Shown here: positions 1 to 8,083 of the stretch, in pieces
Numbering within the stretch: the stretch's first letter is position 1
Layout: each line of letters opens with the position of its first letter
Origin: Diplocloster modestus
Lineage (GTDB): Bacteria > Bacillota > Clostridia > Lachnospirales > Lachnospiraceae
Assembly: GCF_019042245.1 (NCBI RefSeq)
Contig: NZ_JAHQCX010000002.1
Coordinates: forward strand, 59,782 to 123,781
Direction: 5' to 3'
Length of the DNA stretch: 64,000 bases
Translations under genes and position numbers: made by a program
The notes under the pieces: model-generated
Database searches by the model: none
The model's input: only the letters and a program-made list of their open reading frames with translations
What the model was told of the DNA's origin: nothing

Positions 1-174
1 AAAATACCTCGCTGACTATTTCTCATGCATCGCACGTAAGCGGCTAAAAAACAGCCGCTAAGTGCTCATAGCTATAATAAATAGTAGCGCTCGAAAATAC
101 CTCGCTGACTATTTCTCATGCATCGCACGTAAGCGGCTAAAAAACAGCCGCTAAGTGCTCATAGCTATAAAAAA
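1..174 (+). repeat. Tandem pair of a 93-bp dispersed repeat with hairpin (copies A and B)
   Basis: Two near-identical units lie head to tail with a 93-bp period; the first is cut by the window edge. Each carries the conserved block CTCGCTGACTATTTCTCATG, then a hairpin of AGCGGCT, a short A-rich loop and AGCCGCT, extended by GCAC/GTGC further out, then GTGCTCATAGCTAT. Related copies lie at 889-983 and, inverted, at 17231-17325. The stem bases change in a compensating way between copies, which points to a folded RNA or DNA element. Family not recognised. Confidence 0.85.
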
Positions 175-278
175 TAAAAACAAAATCCGACTTTTACTTG
201 CCATCTAGTTTTCAATACTATATAATGTGTCTTGTAGCGTTAGATTAAGCCGATGTAAACGCGGTACAGGAGGTCAAA

Positions 279-896
279 ATGACAATTGATACGAATGATA
301 TGCTGAACAGTATTCTGGATAGCTTGTCACGTATAAGTTATATAAGATTAGAAGACATACCCAATATTGAACTATACATGGATCAGGTTACTACTTTCAT
401 GAACGGTCACCTCGCGTCATCCAAACGTAATCCGGATGATAAGATCCTGACCAAGACCATGATCAATAACTATGCAAAGAATCAGCTGCTGCCCCCGCCA
501 GAGAAAAAGAAATACTCAAAGGAACACCAACTGCTGCTTATTTTCATTTACTACTTCAAAAATATTTTAACGATTCAGGATATCCAGGATCTGCTTGCTC
601 CCATCACCCGTGAGTTTTTCCATCCGGGTCAGAATTCCGGTGAATATGACATCAAATCCATTTACCAGGAAGTATTCAGCCTTGAGAAGGGACAGATTGA
701 AATCCTGAAACAGGATATTATCGATAAATTCAAGCAGGCCCAGTCAACTTTCCCCGAGGCAGAAGCCAAAGACCAGGAATTCCTGAGAACCTTCTCCTTT
801 ATCTGCATGCTGAGCTTCGATGTCTATGTCAAAAAGATGATTATTGAGAAGTTAATTGATTCACTTCCGAAGGAAAATGGGAAAGATAAAAAATAG
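279..896 (+). CDS. DUF1836 domain-containing protein
   Basis: The 205-residue protein matches the DUF1836 family, known in Firmicutes as putative DNA-binding regulators with a MerR-like winged helix. The signature LTKTMINNYAKNQLLPPPEK (about residues 57-76) followed by YSKEHQLLLIFIYYFKNIL is typical. No membrane segment or signal peptide is seen. The start is set by ACAGGAGGTC seven bases before the ATG. The gene is monocistronic. It is bracketed by copies of the dispersed repeat: two upstream, and one downstream that begins within the last codons and contributes the TAG stop. Target and ligand are unknown. Confidence 0.9.
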   Translation: MTIDTNDMLNSILDSLSRISYIRLEDIPNIELYMDQVTTFMNGHLASSKRNPDDKILTKTMINNYAKNQLLPPPEKKKYSKEHQLLLIFIYYFKNILTIQDIQDLLAPITREFFHPGQNSGEYDIKSIYQEVFSLEKGQIEILKQDIIDKFKQAQSTFPEAEAKDQEFLRTFSFICMLSFDVYVKKMIIEKLIDSLPKENGKDKK

Positions 897-983
897 TAAC
901 GCTCGAAAGTACCTCGCTGACTATTTTTCATGCATCGCACGTAAGTGCCTATAATACAGGCACTAAGTGCTCATAGCAATAAA
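889..983 (+). repeat. Dispersed repeat, copy C
   Basis: Same element as at 1-174. The hairpin stem here is AGTGCCT/AGGCACT instead of AGCGGCT/AGCCGCT, so two stem positions changed with their partners, direct evidence that pairing is conserved. The unit starts inside the 3' end of the DUF1836 gene and includes its stop codon. Confidence 0.85.
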
Positions 984-1012
984 AAATAGTTATCCAAAAT
1001 GAAAAAGAGTAA

Positions 1013-1075
1013 AAAACAGCGGAAAGTGAAATTCTATGACGTGATGTCATAAAGCATTTCACTTCCCGCTGTTTT
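1013..1075. terminator. Bidirectional intrinsic terminator
   Basis: A long inverted repeat, AAAACAGCGG-AAGTGAAAT facing ATTTCACTT-CCCGCTGTTTT, is flanked by A and T tracts on the two sides. It sits between the rightward DUF1836 gene and the leftward TrpR-like gene and can serve both. Confidence 0.8.
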
Positions 1076-1140
1076 CTATTCCGGATGTTGTGGCGGCAGA
1101 TCCAAAAACCCTCCCGCTTCCTCTTTGAGGATAACATCTT

Positions 1141-1431
1141 TTACTCTTCTTCCATTCTCTCAAATACCATGTCGTACCCATCGTTCCCATAGTTCAACGA
1201 ACGGTTTACTCGGCTGATTGTAGCGGTTGACGCCCCGGTCTTTTCCGCGATTTCCAGATAGGTCTTGTGATCCCGGAGCATTTTGGCTACTTCAAAACGC
1301 TGGGATAACGACAACAGCTCATTGACCGTGCAGACATCTTCAAAGAATGTATAGCATTCTTCTTTGTCTTTCAAGCTTAAGATCGCTTCAAATAAATGGT
1401 CAACGGCTTCAGTTCTGATCTTTTTACTCAT
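1141..1431 (-). CDS. YerC/YecD family TrpR-related regulator
   Basis: This 96-residue helical protein belongs to the TrpR-like YerC/YecD family of small DNA-binding proteins. The TrpR-type helix-turn-helix is visible as LSLSQRFEVAKML followed by YLEIAEKTGASTATISRVNR. The start is the ATG of MSKKIRTEAV, preceded by AAAGGAGC; an in-frame codon 11 residues upstream lacks a ribosome-binding site. The family is widespread in Firmicutes; its ligand is poorly defined, and tryptophan should not be assumed. The gene ends at the shared terminator at 1013-1075. Confidence 0.88.
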   Translation of the reverse strand: MSKKIRTEAVDHLFEAILSLKDKEECYTFFEDVCTVNELLSLSQRFEVAKMLRDHKTYLEIAEKTGASTATISRVNRSLNYGNDGYDMVFERMEEE

Positions 1432-1606
1432 GACCGCATATGCTCCTTTACAAATAGTCCTCATTTGTTATTTTAGCACAGTGAAATTTTAAAGTCCAGA
1501 AGGTTCATACAAATATTTCCACTTTTTGAATAAGAGCACTGTCTGAGCCGTATTCAGGCAGGTTTTCCACGAATCCTGCTGGTCAGAATTTTGATTTTCT
1601 ACGTAG

Positions 1607-2329
1607 TTACCTGTTTTTATACTTATTCGCAAATTCCTTAAGAGCCTCAACAGACCGGTTCAGGACCAGTTCTTCCGGAAAATCTGTCTCCCTAAACAGC
1701 GCTTCGGCAAAACTGTGATTACCTACGTCGGTGTCGAAATGGGCGTCGCTTCCTACCACTACAGGCACGTTATACTGACGGCAGTATTTCAGCATTTCCA
1801 CGTCGAATTCTTTCGCGTCCACTCTGGAGTTGCCGGGGCGCAGAGAACTTTCATTGACTTCCAACGCCACATGGCGTTCCCGGGCCGACCGGACCAGAGC
1901 CTCGTAGTCTATGGGATAACGGCGGTCGTCTGGATGGCCGATAATATCTATGTAGGGGTTTTTCATTGCATTGATGTAGGCAGCCGTATTTTCTTCCCTG
2001 GTTCCCGGAGCGGCGCAGGGGGTGTGAAGACTGGCGATGTTTAAGTCCATCTTCCGGAGCAGGCGGTCTTCCATATCTACTCGGCCGTTATAGTCCAGGA
2101 TGTTCAGCTCCACACCGAATAGCATTTCCACTCCATATAGTTCCCGGTCTACGACCCGGATATTGCTGAAATAAAACTCGTGGCAGCTGCCTGGCATCAT
2201 AGGGCCGTGTTCTGTGATCCCCAGTAATTCAAGTCCTTTTTCCGAGGCCGCTTTCGCCATCTCCCGGATCGTGCAGTACGCATGGCCGCTGGCGACCGTG
2301 TGGGTATGAGTGTCTAATACATAATTCAT
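1607..2329 (-). CDS. YcdX-type PHP-family phosphatase (second of tandem pair)
   Basis: This protein of about 240 residues is a polymerase-and-histidinol-phosphatase (PHP) metal-dependent phosphoesterase of the YcdX type. Metal-binding motifs appear in order: DTHTHTVASGHA at the N terminus, GITEHGP, ASLHTP, GHPDDRRYP and GSDAHFD. The start is the ATG of MNYVLDTHTH, with GAAGGAAATAGC just upstream; an upstream in-frame ATG gives nine unneeded residues. It lies 36 bp downstream of a close paralogue (2366-3094) in the same direction, so the pair looks like a tandem duplication expressed together. The physiological substrate is unknown. Confidence 0.88.
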   Translation of the reverse strand: MNYVLDTHTHTVASGHAYCTIREMAKAASEKGLELLGITEHGPMMPGSCHEFYFSNIRVVDRELYGVEMLFGVELNILDYNGRVDMEDRLLRKMDLNIASLHTPCAAPGTREENTAAYINAMKNPYIDIIGHPDDRRYPIDYEALVRSARERHVALEVNESSLRPGNSRVDAKEFDVEMLKYCRQYNVPVVVGSDAHFDTDVGNHSFAEALFRETDFPEELVLNRSVEALKEFANKYKNR

Positions 2330-2365
2330 GCTATTTCCTTCTTTCCTGATTGCCATTGACGACGA

Positions 2366-3094
2366 TTATTTTGTCCTACAGCGGCGGGTGCGCAGATGTT
2401 CTTTGAAGCGTTCCACGGACCCGTTTAAGACCAGCTGTTCCGGGAACTGCAGTTCCCGAAGCAGAGCCAGCGCATAGCTGTTATTTCCCACGTCCTCACG
2501 GCAATGGGCATCACTGCCGATCGCGATGGGGACTTGATAACGGATACAAAGCTTCAGCATCTCTTTGTCATTTTTACCGGCGTCCTTTCTGGAACTTTCC
2601 GGGCGCAGGGAGCTCTCGTTAAGTTCCAGCAGTACGCCGTAGTCCTTCGCCGCCTGCACGACAGCCTCATAATCGACCGGATAGCGGCCGTCATCGGGAT
2701 GGCCGATAATATCGACATAGGGATTTTGCATCGCATGGATATAAGCCTGGGTATTCTCCTGCCTGGTACCGGGCAAGATGCAGGGGGTATGGAGGCTGGC
2801 GATGTTCAGATCCAGTTCCCGCAGGGTCCGGTCCGGCAGATCCACCTGCCCGGAAGTGTCCAGAATATTCAGTTCCGCGCCCAGTAAAAGCTCGACACCG
2901 CATACGTTCCGGCTGGCCAGCTTTAAACTGTTAAAATAATATTCTTTGCAGACTCCCGGGGATTTTGGGCCGTGTTCGGTGATGCCGAGCAGCCGGATTC
3001 CCCGCTGGGCGGCTGTGGCGGCCATTTCCCGTATGGTGTTCTTGGCATGGCCGCTGGCCAATGTATGGGTATGAGTATCCAATACGAAATTCAC
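2366..3094 (-). CDS. YcdX-type PHP-family phosphatase (first of tandem pair)
   Basis: The 242-residue paralogue of the protein at 1607-2329 keeps all PHP metal ligands: DTHTHTLASGHA, GITEHGP, GHPDDGRYP and GSDAH. The two proteins are alike along their whole length, including HTP and NESSLRP, so this is a whole-gene duplication. GAAAAGAGGAAACAATC precedes the ATG. Its promoter probably lies in 3095-3241, divergent from the lipoprotein gene at 3242. The substrate is unknown; a sugar phosphate or small phosphoester is plausible from the family. Confidence 0.88.
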   Translation of the reverse strand: MNFVLDTHTHTLASGHAKNTIREMAATAAQRGIRLLGITEHGPKSPGVCKEYYFNSLKLASRNVCGVELLLGAELNILDTSGQVDLPDRTLRELDLNIASLHTPCILPGTRQENTQAYIHAMQNPYVDIIGHPDDGRYPVDYEAVVQAAKDYGVLLELNESSLRPESSRKDAGKNDKEMLKLCIRYQVPIAIGSDAHCREDVGNNSYALALLRELQFPEQLVLNGSVERFKEHLRTRRCRTK

Positions 3095-3181
3095 GATTGT
3101 TTCCTCTTTTCTGAATCTATCATTGATTAAACCTTGCTACGAATAAAACTTTAGCCGACTTTTTACATTCTGTCAAATAAA

Positions 3182-3213
3182 TTCGCACATTTTCTGTCCT
3201 ACGCTAATATAAT
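3182..3213 (+). promoter_or_regulatory. Possible promoter for the NMT1-type lipoprotein gene
   Basis: A perfect TATAAT lies at 3208-3213, 28 bp before the start codon. The best -35 candidate, TTCGCA at 3182, is weak and has a long 20-bp spacer, so only the -10 is well supported. Confidence 0.35.
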
Positions 3214-3241
3214 ATACTGTTCAAATTTTAGGAGGAATCAT

Positions 3242-4249
3242 ATGAAAAAGAAATGGTTGTATCTGTTACTTGCTGCCGTTTTGCTGGTGACTTCATTGGC
3301 CGGCTGCGGTTCGAAGTCTGACAAAGGCGGCGGAGGACTTACGAAAGTCACGCTGAACGAAGTTGCCCACTCGATCTTTTACGCTCCGATGTATGTGGCC
3401 ATCGAAGAGGGATATTTTAAAGACGAGGGCATCGACCTGGATCTCGTATGTGGTTTTGGAGCTGACAAGACCATGACCGCCGTTATCTCCGGGGAAGCGG
3501 ATATCGGCTTCATGGGATCGGAATCTTCTATCTACGTGTACAATCAGGGCAGTGAAGATTACATGGTTAATTTTGCCCAGCTCACACAGCGGGCCGGAAA
3601 TTTCCTGGTGGCCAGACAGCCCATGGATAACTTTTCCTGGAATGATATCAAAGGTAAGAACGTGCTTGGCGGAAGAAAAGGCGGTATGCCTCAGATGGTT
3701 TTCGAGTATATCCTAAAGAAAAACGGCATTAATCCAGCCACGGACCTGAATATTGACCAGAGTATCGACTTCGGTTCCACCGGAGCAGCCTTCTCCGGCG
3801 GCCAGGGAGACTTTACCGTGGAATTCGAGCCTTCCGCGACACTGCTGGAACAGCAGGGCGACGGCTATGTCGTAACCTCGCTTGGGGTTGACAGCGGCTA
3901 TGTTCCCTACACCGCTTACAGCGCGAGACAAAGCTATATCGAACAGAATCCGGAAATCATTCAAAGCTTCACCAACGCACTCCAGAAAGGGATGGATTTC
4001 GTACAGTCCCATACCCCGGAGGAGATCGCCAAAGTGATCGCTCCCCAGTTTGAAGATACGGATCTGGAGACCATTACCACCATTGTCAATCGGTATTACA
4101 GCCAGGATACCTGGAAAGCGGATCTTATTTTCCAGGAAGACAGCTTCACCCTGTTACAGAATATCCTGGAAGAAGCCGGCGAACTTTCCCAGCGGGTACC
4201 GTACGCCGACCTGGTTACCACGGAATTTGCTGAGAATGCGGTAAAATAA
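3242..4249 (+). CDS. NMT1/SsuA-type ABC substrate-binding lipoprotein (orphan)
   Basis: The 335-residue protein has a lipoprotein signal (MKKKWLYLLLAA...SLAGC), so it should be anchored outside the membrane by Cys22. The mature part resembles periplasmic binding proteins of the NMT1/ThiY/SsuA group: HSIFYAPMYVAIEEGYFKDE near the N terminus, then ADIGFMGSES and GGRKGGMPQ. Such proteins deliver pyrimidine, sulfonate or nitrate-type ligands to an ABC permease. No permease or ATPase is next to it, so it must use a transporter encoded elsewhere, or is a stranded subunit. AGGAGG lies 7 bp before ATG. An intrinsic terminator follows at 4331-4372. Confidence 0.85.
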   Translation: MKKKWLYLLLAAVLLVTSLAGCGSKSDKGGGGLTKVTLNEVAHSIFYAPMYVAIEEGYFKDEGIDLDLVCGFGADKTMTAVISGEADIGFMGSESSIYVYNQGSEDYMVNFAQLTQRAGNFLVARQPMDNFSWNDIKGKNVLGGRKGGMPQMVFEYILKKNGINPATDLNIDQSIDFGSTGAAFSGGQGDFTVEFEPSATLLEQQGDGYVVTSLGVDSGYVPYTAYSARQSYIEQNPEIIQSFTNALQKGMDFVQSHTPEEIAKVIAPQFEDTDLETITTIVNRYYSQDTWKADLIFQEDSFTLLQNILEEAGELSQRVPYADLVTTEFAENAVK

Positions 4250-4330
4250 ATCTACAATATTTTTCTTCATAAGATCCGGGAAACGGTGAGTAACAGATAC
4301 GATGAACAAAGGTTTCTAACTCCGCCGAAG

Positions 4331-4372
4331 AGGAGCAGGGCCGCTTGACCAGAGCGCCTCTGCTCCTTTTTC
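4331..4372 (+). terminator. Intrinsic terminator after the NMT1-type lipoprotein
   Basis: AGGAGCAG-GGCCGC pairs with GCGCCT-CTGCTCCT (one internal mismatch), followed by TTTTT. The orientation suits the rightward gene ending at 4249. Confidence 0.75.
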
Positions 4373-4387
4373 CCGCAAGGAGGAAAG

Positions 4388-5176
4388 TTATGCGCATGAT
4401 AGGCGCAGCCCGCAGGAAACAGCCAGTTTCATATAATTGTCCGCGCTTCTGATTCCATAATCCGTCAGGTCATTGGAATGCCAAACCTCCTCGTCCATAC
4501 TATCCGCTCCGAAGAAGAACTGGATGAAGATCTTCCCTGCTACATAGGGCCATCGCAACTCCTCCAGGCTGGACCGCAGAATCTCAGTCATCTTAGGGTC
4601 AGGAACCAATTCATCTTCCGGGTCCGTGTAATGATAGCTGGTCCCCTCATCCCGGACCGTACCGTTTGGTACGATGATCCTGTTCCGGACGACAGCATCA
4701 TTCAATACGCCGCAGCTGCCGAAAAATACAAATTTATCATCACCCATGGCTATGACTTCTTCCATCTCGCACACACTGGCCGGTGCGCCTACCCGCGAAC
4801 AATACAGTGCAAAGTCTCTGCCCGCGCAGCGGATCCGATAGATTGGATTGAGGCCATTTGCTGACACAAGATTTGTAATTACTTCTGCGTTCGCCAGTGC
4901 TGCTGTCTTGTCGATTATTTTTTTTGAAAATGTTGTGATGCAGATATCGGGAAAGCCCTCGATTGGTTTCATCAGATCTGCAGGATTGATCAGGGCCTGG
5001 CTTCGATTTCTATCATATTTATCTCTTACTTTTCCTGAATATTCACGGAAAGTCGGCTGACGGATATCGGATCCACCGGTATTTCGTTCATCCGTATCAG
5101 CTACACTGGCATTGGATCCTTTTTCTATAGTAATATATGGATTTTGTATGGACTGGCGGAAAAAAACAGGCGGCAT
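4388..5176 (-). pseudogene. Uridine-phosphorylase-family nucleoside phosphorylase with internal deletion
   Basis: The 262-residue reading frame is open and has a good Shine-Dalgarno (GGGAG). It carries nucleoside phosphorylase landmarks: CITTFSKKIID, SRVGAPASVCEMEEVIAMG, FFGSCGVLND and VPNGTVRDEGTSYHY. After ELRWPYVAGK it jumps directly to FIQFFFGADSMDEEVW. Family members normally have about 45 residues here, including a WTTDA-type segment and the purine/uridine-phosphorylase MEC/MEA signature that contacts the ribose. The loss appears in-frame, so a stable but probably inactive protein may be made. It is 16 bp downstream of a truncated tetR, so a regulated two-gene unit seems to have decayed. 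The deletion is inferred from family knowledge. Confidence 0.65.
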
Positions 5177-5192
5177 GCTTTCACTCTCCCTT

Positions 5193-5696
5193 TTATTTTA
5201 TTAATATAGATTTTATCTGTCTGAGCATTCTGCCGGGCACCTCAGTGGATATGGATATAAGCCTGCTATACATGCGCACCCCCTGATAGGCATATATAAT
5301 TAATTCAAATACTGCGTCGGTATCCACGTTCTGAAACTCTCCCCGCTGTATTCCATAATTAAGGAGCTCTTTCCACATTTTTTTCGAATGTTCGTATTGT
5401 ACAAAGAGCGGCCGGTTACTTTCTGAAACTTCGGGGTTAGTGAAATATTCATATATAGCAATGCTCAACGAATGTTTACTGTCGGCCATTTCTGTCTCAT
5501 ATCTGCGGAAAACTTCTTCAAGTATCTGCACAGCAGATATTCCCTGCCGGATCTTCTCCGCAAATTCATCAGCCTGCTGATACATCAGATGCTCCACAAT
5601 AGCCTGAAATATCTCTGCGGTACTTCCGTAGTGACGGTACAAACCCCCACGGCTCAGACCTCCTAATTTAATATCTGATTTTATCAAACCATTCAA
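5193..5696 (-). pseudogene. TetR-family regulator lacking the N-terminal half of its HTH
   Basis: The frame begins right after an in-frame TAA with a TTG codon that has no ribosome-binding site. The third helix of a TetR DNA-binding domain is kept (LGGLSRGGLYRHYGSTAEIF), followed by a full ligand-binding domain. The first two helices, normally about 25-30 residues with KILDAAxxLF, are absent, and none of the AT-rich upstream DNA encodes them. It cannot bind DNA normally and is most likely a pseudogene. It presumably once controlled the adjacent nucleoside phosphorylase gene. The C-terminal domain resembles TetR_C regulators of Clostridia. Confidence 0.7.
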
Positions 5697-5797
5697 TTAA
5701 TATTCATCTTAATTATATAAGGACATATTTTGTCATTTTAAAGACAATTTCAGCACAAATAAATCCTGTTATGATATATAATATTTTAAAAATCTGA

Positions 5798-5811
5798 TCT
5801 GAATGTTCAGA
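5798..5811. promoter_or_regulatory. Palindrome, possible relic operator
   Basis: TCTGAA-TG-TTCAGA is a 6+6 inverted repeat in the AT-rich region between the truncated tetR and the rightward xre gene. It could be the former TetR operator, but this is only inferred from position. Confidence 0.3.
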
Positions 5812-5940
5812 CCTTGATTTTATATTGATTTGTAAGATATCTTTATAGAAAAGGCTGCCTACCGCGGTCTTTTTTGTCGATCAAATACATGTACTATTTA
5901 TCGTATATATATGTTGTTATGCAAAAGGAGGCGTCAGACT

Positions 5941-6144
5941 TTGAAGTTGGGCAAGAATTTATCTCATTACAGACATGCCGCCGGATTCACACAATGTGAG
6001 GCTGCAAATATATTAAATATATCAAGGCAGTGTTTAAGTAACTGGGAAACTGATCATCGTGAACCACGTATCGGAGATATCATCGAGATGTGTCAGTTAT
6101 ATAATATAACGATAAACCAATTAGTCTATGGTAAGAACATATGA
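5941..6144 (+). CDS. Small XRE-family HTH regulator
   Basis: This roughly 67-residue protein is essentially one Cro/C1-type helix-turn-helix: GFTQCEAANILNISRQCLSNWE then PRIGDIIEMCQLYNITINQLV. The chosen start is TTG at 5941, nine bases after AAAGGAGG. The in-frame ATG at 5911 would place the Shine-Dalgarno inside the coding region. Its stop overlaps the start of the next frame as ATGA, so the two are translationally coupled. In related bacteria similar small XRE proteins precede membrane proteins of unknown function. Regulatory target unknown. Confidence 0.75.
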   Translation: MKLGKNLSHYRHAAGFTQCEAANILNISRQCLSNWETDHREPRIGDIIEMCQLYNITINQLVYGKNI

Positions 6145-6272
6145 GTAAAACAAGATGGCACACCCTATATCTATCCCTGTTTTTACTGTTGTTGATAACG
6201 GAAGTATTTATTGCCGTATATATTCACGATGAATTCGTACGTCCTTATCTGGGTGATATTCTGGTTAAATAA
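6141..6272 (+). pseudogene. Truncated DUF2809 membrane protein
   Basis: The 43-residue frame overlaps the xre stop (ATGA). Its sequence, one hydrophobic segment then VYIHDEFVRPYLGDILV, matches the N terminus of DUF2809 family membrane proteins, which are usually about 120-130 residues with several membrane segments. A TAA follows immediately after DILVK, and I could not find the remaining segments in any frame up to 6410. It is probably the remnant of a deletion. 6273-6410 holds nothing I recognise. Confidence 0.6.
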
Positions 6273-6410
6273 CTTCTATAGTCCTTTGTCCAAGGATACC
6301 GCTCTTTGTTACTCTCGGAATACCCAAACAGCAGCCAGCCCCAGGTTCCCCTGCGGCCCGCTGCCATATAGACAATCGTATATTATACAAATTATAGGTA
6401 TTCAGGAACA

Positions 6411-6884
6411 TTACAATCGAATCTCACATGGGCCATCTATGATCTTAGTCCAGATCACCGGTTCGTTTAAATCCTCAAACATAAAGTAATACATTGCAGG
6501 ATGGTTATAACCGTAGCAGGCAGAGTGCCATACCCCTTTTTTTACCACCAGCACATCTCCCGGCTTTAATAATACACAGATCAATTTCTTCATATCCGGG
6601 GCATCATCGGCTTTTTCGCCTGAGGCAGGCGCCAGCGCCACCACAATATCATCCGATGCGGCCATCATCGCTTCTTTTGTCGTCAAGTGCCTCTCCATCT
6701 TGTCCACGGATACCGGAAGCTGTATAGACCTTACGAACCCAATCTTGCAGTTCTCCCTGACCGGGGTATCAGACGTAATTGTGGATTCCCATCCCGCACC
6801 GCTGTTTGCCGCCCGATCCAGATGATATACTTTGCCTAACTGTGTTAAATCAGCTTTTGATACATCAATAATCTCTTTAAGCAT
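6411..6884 (-). CDS. Ureidoglycolate-lyase-like (AllA/DUF4867-type) cupin protein
   Basis: The 157-residue protein shows a cupin-like fold of the AllA/DUF4867 type. LLKPGDVLVVKKGVWHSACYG and PAMYYFMFEDLNEP correspond to the C-terminal cupin motif, where the His may contact metal or substrate. The start is ATG at 6884 with TGGAGG four bases away. It is the last gene of the riboside operon, 48 bp after the binding-protein gene. In E. coli AllA cleaves ureidoglycolate, but many Firmicute relatives next to sugar transporters may act on other compounds; some could be sugar lyases or epimerases. Exact reaction unknown. Confidence 0.65.
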   Translation of the reverse strand: MLKEIIDVSKADLTQLGKVYHLDRAANSGAGWESTITSDTPVRENCKIGFVRSIQLPVSVDKMERHLTTKEAMMAASDDIVVALAPASGEKADDAPDMKKLICVLLKPGDVLVVKKGVWHSACYGYNHPAMYYFMFEDLNEPVIWTKIIDGPCEIRL

Positions 6885-6932
6885 TTTTCCTCCATACGAG
6901 CGATTTTCCGCACATATTATATACATCACATC

Positions 6933-7997
6933 TTAGAAATCATAATCATCCACATTGTCTTTGGATATGACAATCAGTCCGGTAAACGCGTTCGGTCCGT
7001 CAATGGTAATCGTCTTCCCATTCGGCATTTTCATTTCCCCTTCGATCTTAATCCCTTTATCCAGGCAATCCAGCAGATATACTCCCGCGTATCCCAGAGT
7101 CTCCGACTGCCAGGCCAACACTTTATTGATGGTACCATTTTTAATGTAGTCCCGGCACATATTCGGCCAGCCGATTCCGGTAATCTTAACCTGCCCCGCT
7201 TCCAGCTCGCCGGCATTCACTGCCTGCTCCACTGCTTCCGCCGCCGAAGGGGCCTCTCCGCCAGCGAAACCTACGATACCTTTCAGATCCGGATAAGTCT
7301 TTAACAGATTCTGTGCGTTTGTCAGCGATACCTGCATCTCATCATTACTGGATACCGTCGCTACCAGTTCAATGTCCGGATAATCCGCCTCCAGTTTTGC
7401 TTTCGCTGCATCCATCTTAGCGATCTGGTTCTCTGCCCCGAGGCCGGCCACCATAAACGCAATTTTCCCTTTACCGCCGATATCTTCCGCTATGATATCG
7501 ATCAGCTGTTCCGCCAGCTTCTGATCCGTATCGGCGCCCACATAATACTGTCGTTCGGTGTCAGGAGCGTCGGAGTCGAACGTGATCACATTGATCCCCT
7601 GCGCGCGGGCCCTTGAGAATACGGAGGCTACAGCCTTCGCATCGTTGGGAGCCACCACCAGGCCTGTAGCTCCCCGGGTCATCATGTCCTCGATCATATC
7701 GATCTGTTTTGCGGAGTTTACGTCGGTCGTGCCGTTAAAGACCACCTCTGCCCCCACATCGGTTCCCGCTGCTTCCGCGCCTTTCTGTGCCAGATCCCAG
7801 TAGGCATACCCGATCGATTTCGGATTTACGAAATACAGCGGTTTCTCACCGTTTTCGCTGCCCTGGGAATCCGCTGCCGGGGACTGCTCTTTCCCTGCCT
7901 CAGGGGCCGCCGGCTGCGCAGCTTCCTTAGAACCACATGCTGCGGTTACCATTACCGTGGTAAGTAAAAGTGCTGCTATGCTTAAAACTTTTTTCAT
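6933..7997 (-). CDS. Ribose/AI-2-type sugar ABC transporter substrate-binding lipoprotein
   Basis: This lipoprotein of about 354 residues (signal ending TVMVTAACG) has a Peripla_BP_4 fold. Landmarks are GTTDVNSAKQIDMIEDMMTRG, GLVVAPNDAKAV, INVITFDSDAP and YYVGADTDQKLAEQL. It resembles the RhaS/LsrB/ribose group of the CUT2 family. The start is ATG at 7997, after AGGGAGGT; the longer frame begins upstream of this site. With the two permeases and the ATPase it makes a complete CUT2 importer. The ligand is most likely a pentose or riboside given the neighbours. Confidence 0.9.
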   Translation of the reverse strand: MKKVLSIAALLLTTVMVTAACGSKEAAQPAAPEAGKEQSPAADSQGSENGEKPLYFVNPKSIGYAYWDLAQKGAEAAGTDVGAEVVFNGTTDVNSAKQIDMIEDMMTRGATGLVVAPNDAKAVASVFSRARAQGINVITFDSDAPDTERQYYVGADTDQKLAEQLIDIIAEDIGGKGKIAFMVAGLGAENQIAKMDAAKAKLEADYPDIELVATVSSNDEMQVSLTNAQNLLKTYPDLKGIVGFAGGEAPSAAEAVEQAVNAGELEAGQVKITGIGWPNMCRDYIKNGTINKVLAWQSETLGYAGVYLLDCLDKGIKIEGEMKMPNGKTITIDGPNAFTGLIVISKDNVDDYDF

Positions 7998-8083
7998 AAT
8001 GAAAATACCTCCCTTTTTATAAACCTTCTGAGTAACCATATACCTCTGTCCATATCTGAATACCTATAATCTTATAACCATAA

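Noticed and set aside
949-1137. 62-codon minus-strand ORF next to the TrpR-like gene
   Set aside because: It runs through the repeat copy C and the bidirectional terminator, has no ribosome-binding site and no recognisable protein features.
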